Source: Fulvivirga marina
Lineage (GTDB): Bacteria > Bacteroidota > Bacteroidia > Cytophagales > Cyclobacteriaceae
Assembly: GCF_016775155.1 (NCBI RefSeq)
Contig: NZ_JAEUGD010000065.1
Coordinates: forward strand, 38,589 to 102,588
Direction of reading: 5' to 3'
Length of the DNA: 64,000 nucleotides
The translations under genes were made by a program, and so were the position numbers. Under the pieces are notes generated by a model, which was not told the DNA's origin, ran no database searches, and saw nothing but the letters and a program-made list of their open reading frames with translations. Each line of letters opens with the position of its first letter. The first letter of the stretch is position 1. This document shows positions 36,971 through 48,045 of the stretch, in pieces.

Positions 36971-38119
36971 TTATTGGACAAATGACTTTTCTTTCTCAAG
37001 TACATAAAACCCTCTATCATCAGATAAAACGATGTATTCATTTGATTGAGCAATAATTTTATCTACAGAAACATCAGCAGGGTATTTATACTCCGCTTCC
37101 TTTTCACCATTGGTATTGTATTCAGTTACGTGGTTATCACTTAAAATTAAGATATTTGTATACCCACCATCCGCACTTGTTCCTGCAAAACTCTTGAATG
37201 ACTCACTATAAGCAGCTTTAACTCCCTCTGCAAGTATCTCCTTTCCATTGTTCTCGTTTAGTATGTAAACAGAAGTTTCATCCGCATATCCATCTGACAC
37301 AATTAATTTCTCACCAACCAATTGCTTTGAAGCTAGTTCAGGCAGGTTTATAATCTTCCTTAGTTCTCTTAATTGAAGTTGATCGTTTTTATCTTCAATA
37401 GCGTATACTTTATTAGATGTTGAGAGCAATACAATCTCTCCATCAGTATGTGACACCTTTAAAGGAACCATTTTCTCATTTAAATTAGAGGCTTTTTGAT
37501 TTAGCTCTCTGGCTACCAAGTTATAATTAACTCTTTTCAGCTGTGACGTATCGGAATAGCTTGAAAGAATAATAAACTGAAGTTCATTACCTGAAAACGA
37601 ACTAAATAAACAGTATCCGCCTTCTAGTAATTCCTCTACTTTTTTATTAAGAAGTACCAAGTCTTCCACTTCAGGCTTCCACAAAAAAGCATTGTCTTCT
37701 TTCTTTAATATGGCTCCGTAATTTCCTACAAACAAAAATGTTGATTGTGAAAAATTAATATGATCACCTGACTTTAAATCATAGATAAGGACATTTTTTG
37801 GACTATCAATAGGCAGTAGGTCTGTGGCTAACAATAATTTATTCTCAACAATTTGCTCTATGTTAAAATGCCTCCCTTCATATATTAAAACCGGATTCTC
37901 CCTCGGTTTATCTAAATCATACATCCATAACTTCCTATCCAACTTGTCAGGATGATTTGCCAGTATTAATAGTTTATTATCGCTAATTGCCGAATAAGAA
38001 CCTATTCGCCAATCATTAGGTAATTCTATCATTTTAGATGTGTCAATATTGTTTTCTTGCAACTTTGTATTGCAGGCAGTCACTATTAAGATGAAAGCGA
38101 CAATCAGTCTTTTAGCCAT
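36971..38119 (-). CDS. lipoprotein paired with the DUF4157 protein (putative immunity)
   Basis: 382 residues from the ATG at 38119 ([17 protein letters not shown]), which gives a clean signal peptide with lipobox; the longer frame opens at 38134. Its ATG overlaps the stop of the DUF4157 gene by 8 nt (ATGGCTAA). The mature part looks like a beta-propeller (repeated [20 protein letters not shown] and [10 protein letters not shown] blades). I infer a periplasm-facing partner of the upstream protein, most simply an immunity protein; a chaperone or surface anchor is possible. Confidence 0.78.
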   Translation of the reverse strand: MAKRLIVAFILIVTACNTKLQENNIDTSKMIELPNDWRIGSYSAISDNKLLILANHPDKLDRKLWMYDLDKPRENPVLIYEGRHFNIEQIVENKLLLATDLLPIDSPKNVLIYDLKSGDHINFSQSTFLFVGNYGAILKKEDNAFLWKPEVEDLVLLNKKVEELLEGGYCLFSSFSGNELQFIILSSYSDTSQLKRVNYNLVARELNQKASNLNEKMVPLKVSHTDGEIVLLSTSNKVYAIEDKNDQLQLRELRKIINLPELASKQLVGEKLIVSDGYADETSVYILNENNGKEILAEGVKAAYSESFKSFAGTSADGGYTNILILSDNHVTEYNTNGEKEAEYKYPADVSVDKIIAQSNEYIVLSDDRGFYVLEKEKSFVQ

Positions 38120-39932
38120 CAATTCCTGCATCAAATGTATTTTTAAGGTTATCTATTCTTAGTCCTAAAAGATCGAAATTAACCTTCTCCCTTACTTCAG
38201 GGTCGTTGATAATATCATTAATAAACCCTTGAATCCCACTAAATTCTGATTTCATTTTGTCCTTAAGGTCTGAAACATTGTCTGCCTTACTGCTAAAAAC
38301 AGCCTTATAACCAGCACTTGCCACCATCTTTAGCGACTCCTTAGCTATATCAGGCACTTTATCGCTAAACGGCACGAGGGACCATGCCAAGTCAAATGCA
38401 GATTGTCTATTTTCATTGACCCTGTTGACCACTCCTTCATACGCCTTAATGGCATTGTTAATGGTTAACCCAGCGTTATATACTACATTATTTTCATTCA
38501 TGGCACTGGTAACGTTAGTGTCATTAATACCGTTGACCGACATATTTAAAATGGCCTTTACTGATGCCAAAGCAGAGCCATATGCACTTTGAATCATATT
38601 AATAATCACATCAGGGCTTCCATATGAAAATACTCCCTGTGGAGTGGCTTCATCTGCAAAGTGTCTTATATTTCCTGAACTGCTGTCCAACCTGTTGTTA
38701 CCACTATAGGAAACACTTCTTAAAAGTGTTGGTTGATGTTTGGCAACGAATTGCCCCATCATTGGAAAAAACGTCCTCTCAGCAAACACTCCTCCTTCTA
38801 GATTGTATCCATTGGGCAAATCAGTCTCATTTTCATTCTCACCAATACCGTACAACGCCTCCATAAAATTCAAAATATCCTGCTCCCCATAAGGAGAATT
38901 ATCATATAAATCACAATAAAGAGGACCCGAGTTTGAAGCTGAAATAACGGCTTGGTTTGGTATCCACTTAAACTCCCTTAAGCCATGAACATTTGCTTTC
39001 AAGAAACCAAATATCCATTTATGATACATGTGGTAGCCTCTATCCGCATTTTTCAGGATTTCCTTCCACTTTGACTTTGTGGTTTTAATAATTTTAGCAA
39101 CATTAGCTTTACGAGGTTCGCCATTTACATATTGTACATTATAGTAGTCTCCCTTAACTTCTACTCCAGAGATTGTTTCTTTAGCCCCCCAACCATTATA
39201 GTAGGTAATATCCTCTTTTTTTGGATCTTCCTGCATTTGAACAGCATTACCACTACTTCCCTTTACGTCGGCAAACTTACCCTGCACAGCCTTTTTTCCC
39301 ATTTCATCAGCCTCGCGTTCAAGCGTAGGGTCATCATTAACAGGGGCACCTTTAGCCTGGGTTGTTGCTTTCACTCTCCCTTGTCGCTGTTGAACTACAT
39401 GCGTTAACTCATGACCTATCAGCTCTTGCCCTTTGGTACTATTAGGGTTATACTGTCCGGGAGCAAAGTGAATACTGCTGCCTTGAGCATATGCAAGGGC
39501 TCCCATACTAGTTGCACTCGAAGAATTATTATGCACCTTAACATCGCTGAAGCTGGTATTAAAAGCTCCTTCCATTTTACTTAAAACTGAGGATGGTAAT
39601 GCGCCAGACTGGCTAGCAGGGTTCCCACCAGTAGACTGATCTCCCCCTGACTTCATCTGAACTTTTTCATCCTCTTTAACTCCTTTGTCAACCATAAGTT
39701 GAGTCGGCATATTGATAGCCTTCATCTGAGCTGGGGCATTTATCCCTATGGTAGCTGCTGCTCCTTCTCCCAAGGTGTTCATTAAAGAGGTTGAAGCTCG
39801 CTTGAAACCTGCTTTACCTGAGGTATTAAATACCTTTGAATCGGGAAATAGATTATCCTTATCTAGGTTACTATTTTTCCTTCCTGCTGTTGTAGCAGAT
39901 TGCTGTTGGTTTTGGAGTAAGTTATCCTGCAT
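38112..39932 (-). CDS. leader-bearing DUF4157 protein (effector-like module 1)
   Basis: 606 residues. Residues 1-45 are a leader without hydrophobic signal ([11 protein letters not shown], then [12 protein letters not shown], then GKAGF), nearly identical to that of the lipase at 40808-42553 and related to 50469-51381. Residues about 110-220 form a DUF4157 domain with the zinc metalloprotease-like motif HELTH (DNA 39399-39413) and [19 protein letters not shown]. The C-terminal 370 residues match nothing I know. DUF4157 is frequent in proteins linked to extracellular contractile injection systems. A lipoprotein gene overlaps its end. Confidence 0.88.
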   Translation of the reverse strand: MQDNLLQNQQQSATTAGRKNSNLDKDNLFPDSKVFNTSGKAGFKRASTSLMNTLGEGAAATIGINAPAQMKAINMPTQLMVDKGVKEDEKVQMKSGGDQSTGGNPASQSGALPSSVLSKMEGAFNTSFSDVKVHNNSSSATSMGALAYAQGSSIHFAPGQYNPNSTKGQELIGHELTHVVQQRQGRVKATTQAKGAPVNDDPTLEREADEMGKKAVQGKFADVKGSSGNAVQMQEDPKKEDITYYNGWGAKETISGVEVKGDYYNVQYVNGEPRKANVAKIIKTTKSKWKEILKNADRGYHMYHKWIFGFLKANVHGLREFKWIPNQAVISASNSGPLYCDLYDNSPYGEQDILNFMEALYGIGENENETDLPNGYNLEGGVFAERTFFPMMGQFVAKHQPTLLRSVSYSGNNRLDSSSGNIRHFADEATPQGVFSYGSPDVIINMIQSAYGSALASVKAILNMSVNGINDTNVTSAMNENNVVYNAGLTINNAIKAYEGVVNRVNENRQSAFDLAWSLVPFSDKVPDIAKESLKMVASAGYKAVFSSKADNVSDLKDKMKSEFSGIQGFINDIINDPEVREKVNFDLLGLRIDNLKNTFDAGIDG

Positions 39933-40058
39933 AAATTAATCGAAATAGCTAGTGTTACTAAGATATAAACGCCAAGCAAAAAACAGAATTTATAAGAGCT
40001 ATTTTTTCACTTTTCTTTTACAAGAAGGAAAAAACTAATCCTAAAGAGATTACTAATT

Positions 40059-40802
40059 TCACAACCTATTATACTGTTTACCTTTCTTGTATGGCGCTAA
40101 CAGTTCATGTAGTCTTTCAATAGTAATTTCAGTATTCTCAGAAGCATCAAACTCAAATATTAACTCTTGCTTGATATACTCTCTTTTTTCCATCAAATTA
40201 TCAGCATACTTATCACTATTATAATTAAACCCAAACTTCATTTTCTCAAAATCTTTGCCCTTCAAGAATTCGGGACTCCAGAAATATATTGTAAAAGTAT
40301 AAGTACCATAATATTGATTTTTAAAATAATCCACAGCAGATTTAATACCTTCTAAACTGTAGGCATTGTCAAACAAATAAATATAGTAGTAAATTATAAT
40401 ATCCCGTTCCGCATTACTTACTAGCTCCAGAAACGAAGGTGAGGTATATTTATCTATGGCTGCATTGGCCTTAACAGCATATTGTTCATAATATTTATCT
40501 AGTTGCTCCTTCATGACTTCCTCTGCCTGATAACTATGCTCCATCTGCATATAGTTATCTAAAACATCAGAGTTATTATCTTTATATGAACCATGTACCC
40601 TTACAGCTGCATTATCTACCGGTACTGCCAAGAACTGAAACTTATTAATTTCTACATTAAATTGATTTGTTTCAACTCTGAATTCTTTGTGATAGCGCTC
40701 GTTTAAAAGCTTTTCAAGCTCAGAATTACTATATTTTTTAGACATTTCGCACGAAATTATTATGCATAAATAAAAGAGAAAAATACTTGCTTTACGTATC
40801 AT
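40059..40802 (-). CDS. lipoprotein paired with the lipase (putative immunity)
   Basis: 247 residues from the ATG at 40802, which gives MIRKASIFLFYLCIIISCEMS, a clear lipobox signal; the longer frame opens at 40832 inside the lipase gene. It lies 5 nt after the lipase stop. The mature part is helical and charged with many tyrosines (RDIIIYYYIYLFDNAYS). It is unrelated to the other two module partners. Lipase effectors of other secretion systems are often neutralised by periplasmic lipoproteins, so immunity is the leading inference. Confidence 0.78.
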   Translation of the reverse strand: MIRKASIFLFYLCIIISCEMSKKYSNSELEKLLNERYHKEFRVETNQFNVEINKFQFLAVPVDNAAVRVHGSYKDNNSDVLDNYMQMEHSYQAEEVMKEQLDKYYEQYAVKANAAIDKYTSPSFLELVSNAERDIIIYYYIYLFDNAYSLEGIKSAVDYFKNQYYGTYTFTIYFWSPEFLKGKDFEKMKFGFNYNSDKYADNLMEKREYIKQELIFEFDASENTEITIERLHELLAPYKKGKQYNRL

Positions 40803-40807
40803 AGTTA

Positions 40808-42553
40808 TCACCAATCTGTTAGCCATCTCCAAGCACGGTTAATCCTGTCTGTTGCAGCATTCATTCCATCGCTAACTCCCTGTGTAAATCGATCCCAAGC
40901 ATTACTAATCCCTTGCTTAAACCTATTGTAACTTTCTACTGTTGACTCATAAGTTTGAACAACGGAAATATATGCCCTGAAAATATTTTGTAAAGCTCTG
41001 CCTGCACTTTTCCTAATAGGCTCCGCTACTTCCCTCTGCTCAGTGTGTGGATAACTCTCATAATGGTTGATAGTTGAACTTCTCCCTACATTATCACCCA
41101 TAACATTATCCCCCATTCCTAAACCAGATCTCATCGTATTATATCTAGCGGCCCCAAATGCATGCATTCCATGAGACTCTCCTACTGTAGAAGCAGTTGT
41201 AGATAAATAGGTTCTTAGGGCCTGTACTCTTTCTTGGATGCGGTTTTTTATAGTGGATAATAACTGGATTTTTTGATATAACAGTTGAGCGTCTTCAAAA
41301 ACTGAAATAGGAAGACTTAATTGAGGTCGAACGATACCGAGAATTTCTCGAACTGTCTGGTTAAGCAATGAAATATCAGCCCTTATTTCAGTAACAGAGG
41401 TTGTTATAGTACTCAACAATACCCTCACATCCAAAGATTTACCAAAATCATGTTCAAAAACATCTCCTGGCAGACTGGCTTCTCCTGCCTTATCAACCAA
41501 GTCTCCTGTAACAATATGATGAACGACGTGCGGCCGTTCATCTTCCGATAGCCTATTAAACCGGTCTACGGAAGCCTGATCTATACCAGGTGATTGAAAT
41601 GTAGCTACATTGCCCACTTGACCTGAGTAGTTAACTGCGACATGCTGAGCCATTGCTCCCCCCAAACTATGACCTGTGACATCAACCTGCCTTCCAGCAT
41701 CCTCCAATATACTTTCAATAAGAGCCCTATTATTGGCAAACTGAGAAGCTCCTACCGCTTGAGGATCCAAGTCAGTAAATATAGTTAATAAGTTTTCAGA
41801 TCCACCTCCTGGTATTGTACCTCTAATGGCAAGTAAACTGTTCTTTTCATCACTTCTTGAAGGCACGAGTACCGCCTGGAACCCGGTTTGTGCACCCGCA
41901 GATGCCCCATACCAAGCAATTCCTGCTGGATTATAACCTGCAGCGGATAGCATATGAATCTCTTCATTTGTTAAAGCATAATTTTCCTGCTGATACACCA
42001 GATGATGCGCAGCATATTCATAGATGGCCTGTTGGGGTGCGATTCTATCCAACTCCTGTTCCCCTGTTTGCCTTTGAATAACAGCTTTTTTCTGAACGGT
42101 CTGTGACAAAGCACCTCCACCTACATTGACCATTTCGTTTCTAGCTGCTTTTGCCCCCATGATATCTGCTTCATTTTCAAGAGCTGCATCATCATTAACA
42201 GGTACTTTTTTAGCCTGGACCATTGTTCCGCCAAGACTAGCATTAACACTCTCTGCCGGAGCTTCCTGTAATGGTTCATTTTTAGCCTTTAGCTGAAGTT
42301 TATCTTCACTATTAGCCTTCTTCTGAACCGGAGAACTGCTTACCGAAGGAGAATTTAAAACGGAAGAAATGGAGTTTTTCCCTACGTTGTTGAAAGCCTC
42401 ACCTAAAGACGTATTTGTGGGATAAAAACTCGCCGTACCATTTGCATTAGGTTTCTTCGAGTTCGGAAGCAAATTGTCTCGATCTAAATTACTTACTTTC
42501 TGAGCAGAAGCAGCAGATGTCTGTTGTTGGTTTTGGAGTAGATTGTCTTGCAT
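40808..42553 (-). CDS. leader-bearing class-3 lipase-like protein (effector-like module 2)
   Basis: 581 residues. The leader repeats that of the DUF4157 protein ([28 protein letters not shown]). Residues about 108-160 hold only the tail of a DUF4157 domain (PVNDDAALENEADIMGAKA); the HELTH core is missing. An alpha/beta-hydrolase of lipase class 3 follows at about 200-400: nucleophile serine in VTGHSLGGAMAQHVAVNY (near 292) and ATFQSPGID, with aspartate and histidine candidates in HIVTGDLVDKAG and FEHDFG. The last 180 residues are helical and may carry the C-terminal toxin part. No secretion signal. Confidence 0.88.
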   Translation of the reverse strand: MQDNLLQNQQQTSAASAQKVSNLDRDNLLPNSKKPNANGTASFYPTNTSLGEAFNNVGKNSISSVLNSPSVSSSPVQKKANSEDKLQLKAKNEPLQEAPAESVNASLGGTMVQAKKVPVNDDAALENEADIMGAKAARNEMVNVGGGALSQTVQKKAVIQRQTGEQELDRIAPQQAIYEYAAHHLVYQQENYALTNEEIHMLSAAGYNPAGIAWYGASAGAQTGFQAVLVPSRSDEKNSLLAIRGTIPGGGSENLLTIFTDLDPQAVGASQFANNRALIESILEDAGRQVDVTGHSLGGAMAQHVAVNYSGQVGNVATFQSPGIDQASVDRFNRLSEDERPHVVHHIVTGDLVDKAGEASLPGDVFEHDFGKSLDVRVLLSTITTSVTEIRADISLLNQTVREILGIVRPQLSLPISVFEDAQLLYQKIQLLSTIKNRIQERVQALRTYLSTTASTVGESHGMHAFGAARYNTMRSGLGMGDNVMGDNVGRSSTINHYESYPHTEQREVAEPIRKSAGRALQNIFRAYISVVQTYESTVESYNRFKQGISNAWDRFTQGVSDGMNAATDRINRAWRWLTDW

Positions 42554-42805
42554 AGATTAGAATTATGCTGGGTTTGCTAATATATCAACACACCCTTAAA
42601 AACTGAATATAATTAGAAGTTTCTTTCTGATACCCGAATACCAGATAACCTGCACTCTAAAGGCAAGCAAGAGGCATAAATTGACAAAAAATCCCACAAC
42701 ACCAACAACAACTCTCTGTTAATCAATACAATAAAATGCAAACACCTCAATAAAGGTATAAGCCGCTTCCTCAAAGGAAAGCAGCTTTTACTTAGAACTT
42801 TTGTA

Positions 42806-45800
42806 TTACTTCTTTATAAATCTTCTGATCACCTGATCAGTACCACTATTCAATCGAACAGAATATACTCCGCTAGAATAGGCTTCTGTATCTAAAGTGG
42901 CCTTTACAGCCCCTCTCCTTACAACTCCTCTATGCACTTCCACTCCATGTATATCATATACTGTTAACACATACTCCTCATTTAACGGAGCCGGGAATAG
43001 TATATTAATTTCCTTCTCTGTTGGATTAGGGAACAAGCTGACACCTCCTTTACTCAAAGGATCATCTACACCTGTTACCTTAGCCATAGGAGGCATCTTA
43101 CTAGCTGGTATACTCATATGCGCAGCCTGATAAACTTCCTTACTTTTCTCATTATATATAGAAGCCACAACCATGAATTCAGAGTTTCCGGGTTCAATAG
43201 AAGGATTCCAGGTTTGAACAACCTGCTCTACTCGGGTATCCTCAGGTTGCCAATCACCGAACAGCCTGTTACCCGCTGCGTTAGGTAATAACCGCCTCAC
43301 CACATTATAGTAAGTGTTTCCATCTATAGTTACCTGACGTTCAACCACGGCCAACTGCACAATCAAGTTACCTTCTATGATTTCTGCTGTAGCATTTTTA
43401 CTAATATTAGCTGTAATCTCCAAAGTCGTGGCAACATCATCACCCAATGAAATATCAATATTAAACGGAGCTGAAATCAACGCACGGGTATTATAAGCAT
43501 TAACACCCCAACTATCTCTAAAGAATGGCTCATTCTTATAATAAACACCATACACTCCATCCATAACCGTTCTTGGTACTTCGGCAATAGCATAGTGTAA
43601 TGCCCTTGCACTAGGATCAGCCTTATTAAATTGATTCAATGGATCTGCCCCCGGAAATGACGTATGGTATTGAATATCAATAACTTCCGGACTTTTTCCC
43701 TCTACAAAACTTCTTAGTTTACTATCTTCACTCTTGGATTCAGAGCTTGATAAGTTAGTAAAGTGCTCAAGCAGAACAACTCTATTCCTGCTCTCAATAG
43801 TAAAGTCATCAAATGCAAACCCGTCAAAGGTTTTACCAAAAGGGTTGTCACTGGTACTTGCAAATGCAACCCTAAACCGAACTGGCCTATTACCTGCCTT
43901 TACACGAATATCATCAAGAGGGAACTTAGCCAGTGTCCAGTCGCCATGAAGCTTTCCTGACCACCCAAAACTGGCTCCACTTTGATTACCTGGAGCTCCA
44001 ACCAACCCTTGAGTGTTATACCATTCCAACCCTTCTTCAATACTTCCTAATGTATTCCATTCCGTTGTATCCCCTATTGAATATTCAACAACCGCTCCAT
44101 CGAAGCCATCCTCAGTATCTGACCAGATTTTCAGAGAAAGAACAGGCCTGCTTAAGTTATTTATATAGAAACATGGTCCTTCTATCCATGAATCCTCACT
44201 CTTATTGTACGAATTATTAGGGTTACCTGAAGCGTCAACCCCTGCATTGGTTATCCACGAGTTAACTCCTGAAGCAGCTCCTTTAATTGTATCTCCCTGC
44301 GGCATGGTTAATGCCCAACTCGATGCATTACCTAACTCCAGTTTCTCGCTTTCAATCCAACCATGTCCCGTTTGCTCGAAGCTTTCTATATAGTAATTAT
44401 CATCAGAAACCTCAATAGCGGGGAATATACCCACCTTTTTTGTTATTTGTCCTGAGCAAAAACTTTCAGTTAATATTGAATAGGTAACATCATAAACACC
44501 TGCAGCAGAAAACTGATGTCTGTATATACTATCTAAATTATTTCCATCAGCGACAACCGCTTCTCCTCCAAAATTCCAAAATACTGAGTCCAGAACATGA
44601 CCTCCTGAAGATAAATTTTTAATTATCAAATCGTCTCCTTTAAATAGTGTCTCTTCACCTTCCTGAATCCTCGATACACCGAAACTAACTGTAGGTTCAA
44701 AATCAACAAAATTAACCGTTTCTGTAGCAGATTCACTAACGCAACCATTTTCATTAATAAATCTATAATGAATCTTATAAACACCAAGGTCAAAATCAGC
44801 AGGACTGAAAGATGCAACACCATATAAAGCATCACCAGAAAGTGACGCCGGAATTGTATGATAAGTTTGAGAAACAGTATTACCTAAAACAAATTCAGCA
44901 GAACTTCCTGGCAACGGTGCTGGTTCGGCTATAAGAGAAATTTGTCCTTCATAATCTCTACAGTATGTTGCGTTTGAAAGTTCATGCATTACTAAGCCTG
45001 TAGATAATTCATATATTAGAATATTCACTGTTTCCGCCATGCTCTGGCAGCCGTTTACTCCTTGTGTAACATAATATGTAATACCCGAAGGGCCAGTGGT
45101 AGTTACCCCAGGATTAAATACAGTTCCACTCCCAACCGGAATAGTAAGACCAGCATCACTATACCAAGTAACAGAGGCACCCGATGCTGGATTTTGGACA
45201 AAAAAGTTCTCAGGGGTATCCCCATGACATAATACAATATCGTCCACAACAGGTGAAGGAGGAAGCTCATATACTTTCACATTGGTCTCAATACTATTAG
45301 AACAGCCACCATTATCAAAGTATGAATATACAATAGTCTCATTTACAAATGACTCTCCGGCAGGAATAACAACAGTACTAGGCTGAAAGAAATATTGCCC
45401 GTTTACCTCCTGAACATGTGCTCCCGAAAAGTTACCTGAAAACGTACCTTCCAACTGAACATCCCCAGAACTGGCACAATAGAAATCATTAAGAGAAGTG
45501 ATTTCTCCGATCTCTGGAATAATTATATTAGTTTCTTTTGTCTGAAATATTTCCTCATCAGAAGCCAAAGCAAATAATTGAGGGAACGCTAACTTATTGT
45601 ATTCCATGATCCTAGCAGACTTCTCAGCAATTCTTGTAACACGCGCTTCCTCTGCTCTCTGTAATTGACAATCAATGAAACGCCCAGTGCCATCAGTACG
45701 CAGACAAGGGTCAGGTCCAATATCACAGCCGGTTGGATAACTTGGGTTATCAGGATCACACGGGTTATTCATAACATTGTCACAGCTGTATGGATAATTC

Positions 45801-47983
45801 GGATTTCTGGTATCACAATCATCACAACTACCAGGATAAGATGGGTTATCAGGGTGGCAAGGGTTATTCATAACCGCATCACAACTGTTAGGATAGTTTG
45901 GGTTTCTCGTGTCACAATCCGTGCAACTACCCGGATAACTGGGGTTATCTGGGTGACATGGGTTGTTCATAACCGTACTGCAACTTTCAGGATACTGATC
46001 GTTTAGGTCAAAAGGATCACCGGCATCATAATCGGGGTCACAAACCCCACAGGATGCACATCCACAATTATTAGGGTAAGTTGGGTTATCCGGGTGACAC
46101 GAATCATTCATTATTTCATCACATTGCTCGGGGTAGCTCGGGTGTCTCGAGTCACATACATCGATAGACTTAACTATTAATTCAACTTGCAAAGTATCTA
46201 TACCTGCAGCAAAGGCTTCTGCCGGACTAAAAGTATATTGTATATTATCCGAGCTAGTGCTTTGATAAACCGCAGGATTTGATATTTCAGACCCATTATA
46301 CATAAAACGAAGTCTCTGATAAATTTTACCCTCAGGGATCCTCTCTAATTTTACCGTTAAAGTAGTAGAGGAGAGATTGCTACAGTATTTACCTGATAAT
46401 GTCAATGCTCCGGAAAAAACATCAATATTCTGATAAACAGTTCTTACACACCCTTCAGGTGACTCAACAGTGTATATAATTTCATGATTATTTTCACCAG
46501 CTATTGTAGGATAGAACTTGTAGCCATCAGCATCCTTTGCGACCCCGGTACCAGAAACAGACAAAACTCCTCCAGAATACGAAATATAGCCTTCCAATGC
46601 AACCGGATCATCCTCAACAAAGAATGAAGGGCTTGAATCTATTATATTTGCTTCTGGCGCATCATAAACAGTAAAGCCCCCAGAAGAAGCCGAGGACAAA
46701 TCCGAATTTTCGTATCCAGTAACAGAAACATCGTCACCATTCTGAAGGATAACGCTTGAATAAGTACTTACAGAACTTTTAGATTGAACTACTGTAGTAC
46801 CAATTTTAAATTCATAAGTGGTTGCTCCAAAAGCAAAGAAATCTACTCTATCTCCCGAGCATATTACTAGATCAGGTTCAGTAGTCGCAAGATAGACCTG
46901 CATAGGTGCTGATGTAGTTACTTCTCCTCTGTCTGAGAAGTCTCCAACTCCTCCTGCATTTTTTGCTCTAACACGAAAATAGTACTTAGTGGAATGAGCT
47001 AAATTTGGAACGTCATAAGTATTGCCTTCGATATCAGTATTTTGTATTAAGCCAGTGCTAAACCCAGCATTAGTTGCCACGTCAATATCATAAGAATCAG
47101 CACCATCCATAACATCCCAAGTAAGCGTAAAGCTGCTTGAGCCAATATTAGAAGCCACTACATTAGTAGTTTTTGCAGGTGGATCTGGAGGAGTTGTTTC
47201 CGTTACAGACCTTACTGATAATGAGTTAATATCAGTTCCTGTAAGATAATTGTATGTCGAATTATTGGCACCAACTTTATAAGGAACAATTGCATAACTA
47301 TATTGGGTATCAGGACTTAGGGACACATTATCAGTGAAACTATTACTAAAGGTGTCGGTTATATCACTCAGAAGTGTAATACCGGTTAAGCTCAAATCAG
47401 CTGGTGCCAAGCCATCTTCAATAGATGAAATATCAATCGGCAGGCCGCCACTCTTCCTGACAAGGATGTATCCATCAGCACCATTTCCCCCTAAAACATC
47501 GAGCGCTGAAAAGCTAACTGAGATAGAGGTTGAAGAAATTGCAACAGCTTCAAGTATTCCAGGATGTGTATCTGGCTCCGTAGAAAGAGTCCAAAAGCTC
47601 CTTTCCTCTCCTAAAACTGTAACCAAATCACTCATTACATAGGCCCTGTAAAAATATTTCGTAGCTGATGCCAAACTGGTGAGGTCATGGACAAAGTCAG
47701 TTCCTTCATCTGCAGTTGAATAGGAAACTTGTGTAGACGTCGTATCTACACCAGAGGAAGTTGAATAATATGTACCTCTACCTGTAATTGTCTCTCCAAC
47801 TGCTACTCCAACAATTGTTTCTCCTCCCACTGATGCTTGAGTATCACTTATTCCGCTTACACCTGAGGTTGTAATCGAGGTTATGAGAAAAAAATCACTA
47901 AGGCTCTTCAACCCTATTGGAGAAAAAGAGCTTAAAGCTATTGCAAATCCAATCAGCAAAAAGTACAGCAAGCGTTTATTCAT
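42806..47983 (-). CDS. 1725-residue T9SS-secreted surface protein with Cys-rich repeats
   Basis: A signal peptide (MNKRLLYFLLIGFAIALSSF) is followed by fibronectin-III-like domains (about 38-132 and 264-357), a cysteine-rich tandem-repeat region (about 608-765), an Ig-like domain near 911-985, a PKD-like domain near 1094-1188, a MAM-like/jelly-roll segment near 1192-1400, an Omp28-like segment with VVLLEHFTN near 1402-1640, and a type A T9SS sorting domain at the end (SLFPNPTEKEINI, then GVYSVRL, RFIKK). It is exported through the outer membrane and anchored or released. It sits alone between the lipase module and the SprB/FISUMP gene. Confidence 0.93.
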   Translation of the reverse strand: MNKRLLYFLLIGFAIALSSFSPIGLKSLSDFFLITSITTSGVSGISDTQASVGGETIVGVAVGETITGRGTYYSTSSGVDTTSTQVSYSTADEGTDFVHDLTSLASATKYFYRAYVMSDLVTVLGEERSFWTLSTEPDTHPGILEAVAISSTSISVSFSALDVLGGNGADGYILVRKSGGLPIDISSIEDGLAPADLSLTGITLLSDITDTFSNSFTDNVSLSPDTQYSYAIVPYKVGANNSTYNYLTGTDINSLSVRSVTETTPPDPPAKTTNVVASNIGSSSFTLTWDVMDGADSYDIDVATNAGFSTGLIQNTDIEGNTYDVPNLAHSTKYYFRVRAKNAGGVGDFSDRGEVTTSAPMQVYLATTEPDLVICSGDRVDFFAFGATTYEFKIGTTVVQSKSSVSTYSSVILQNGDDVSVTGYENSDLSSASSGGFTVYDAPEANIIDSSPSFFVEDDPVALEGYISYSGGVLSVSGTGVAKDADGYKFYPTIAGENNHEIIYTVESPEGCVRTVYQNIDVFSGALTLSGKYCSNLSSTTLTVKLERIPEGKIYQRLRFMYNGSEISNPAVYQSTSSDNIQYTFSPAEAFAAGIDTLQVELIVKSIDVCDSRHPSYPEQCDEIMNDSCHPDNPTYPNNCGCASCGVCDPDYDAGDPFDLNDQYPESCSTVMNNPCHPDNPSYPGSCTDCDTRNPNYPNSCDAVMNNPCHPDNPSYPGSCDDCDTRNPNYPYSCDNVMNNPCDPDNPSYPTGCDIGPDPCLRTDGTGRFIDCQLQRAEEARVTRIAEKSARIMEYNKLAFPQLFALASDEEIFQTKETNIIIPEIGEITSLNDFYCASSGDVQLEGTFSGNFSGAHVQEVNGQYFFQPSTVVIPAGESFVNETIVYSYFDNGGCSNSIETNVKVYELPPSPVVDDIVLCHGDTPENFFVQNPASGASVTWYSDAGLTIPVGSGTVFNPGVTTTGPSGITYYVTQGVNGCQSMAETVNILIYELSTGLVMHELSNATYCRDYEGQISLIAEPAPLPGSSAEFVLGNTVSQTYHTIPASLSGDALYGVASFSPADFDLGVYKIHYRFINENGCVSESATETVNFVDFEPTVSFGVSRIQEGEETLFKGDDLIIKNLSSGGHVLDSVFWNFGGEAVVADGNNLDSIYRHQFSAAGVYDVTYSILTESFCSGQITKKVGIFPAIEVSDDNYYIESFEQTGHGWIESEKLELGNASSWALTMPQGDTIKGAASGVNSWITNAGVDASGNPNNSYNKSEDSWIEGPCFYINNLSRPVLSLKIWSDTEDGFDGAVVEYSIGDTTEWNTLGSIEEGLEWYNTQGLVGAPGNQSGASFGWSGKLHGDWTLAKFPLDDIRVKAGNRPVRFRVAFASTSDNPFGKTFDGFAFDDFTIESRNRVVLLEHFTNLSSSESKSEDSKLRSFVEGKSPEVIDIQYHTSFPGADPLNQFNKADPSARALHYAIAEVPRTVMDGVYGVYYKNEPFFRDSWGVNAYNTRALISAPFNIDISLGDDVATTLEITANISKNATAEIIEGNLIVQLAVVERQVTIDGNTYYNVVRRLLPNAAGNRLFGDWQPEDTRVEQVVQTWNPSIEPGNSEFMVVASIYNEKSKEVYQAAHMSIPASKMPPMAKVTGVDDPLSKGGVSLFPNPTEKEINILFPAPLNEEYVLTVYDIHGVEVHRGVVRRGAVKATLDTEAYSSGVYSVRLNSGTDQVIRRFIKK
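45680..46170 (-). repeat. cysteine-rich protein tandem repeat in the T9SS protein
   Basis: Repeats of about 33-35 residues (roughly 102 bp) within the giant gene. Core of each: C-D-x-R-N-P-x-Y-P-x-S-C-D, then VMNNPCHPDNPSYPGSC. The middle copies are nearly identical; the flanking copies at about 46030-46160 and 45680-45750 are divergent. Confidence 0.85.
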
Positions 47984-48045
47984 GATATAAAATTTATAAA
48001 CATAAAATCCGAGATTATAAAAAACCTCCCGATCTTAAAATTATT

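Noticed and set aside
45665..46006. 113-residue plus-strand open frame rich in Ile/Arg/Val
   Set aside because: It is the antisense of the cysteine-rich repeat of the T9SS gene; its repetitive sequence is forced by the other strand.
45680..46170. CRISPR-like regular repeats
   Set aside because: The repeats are in frame within a large gene, encode the same peptide unit, and have no unique spacers.
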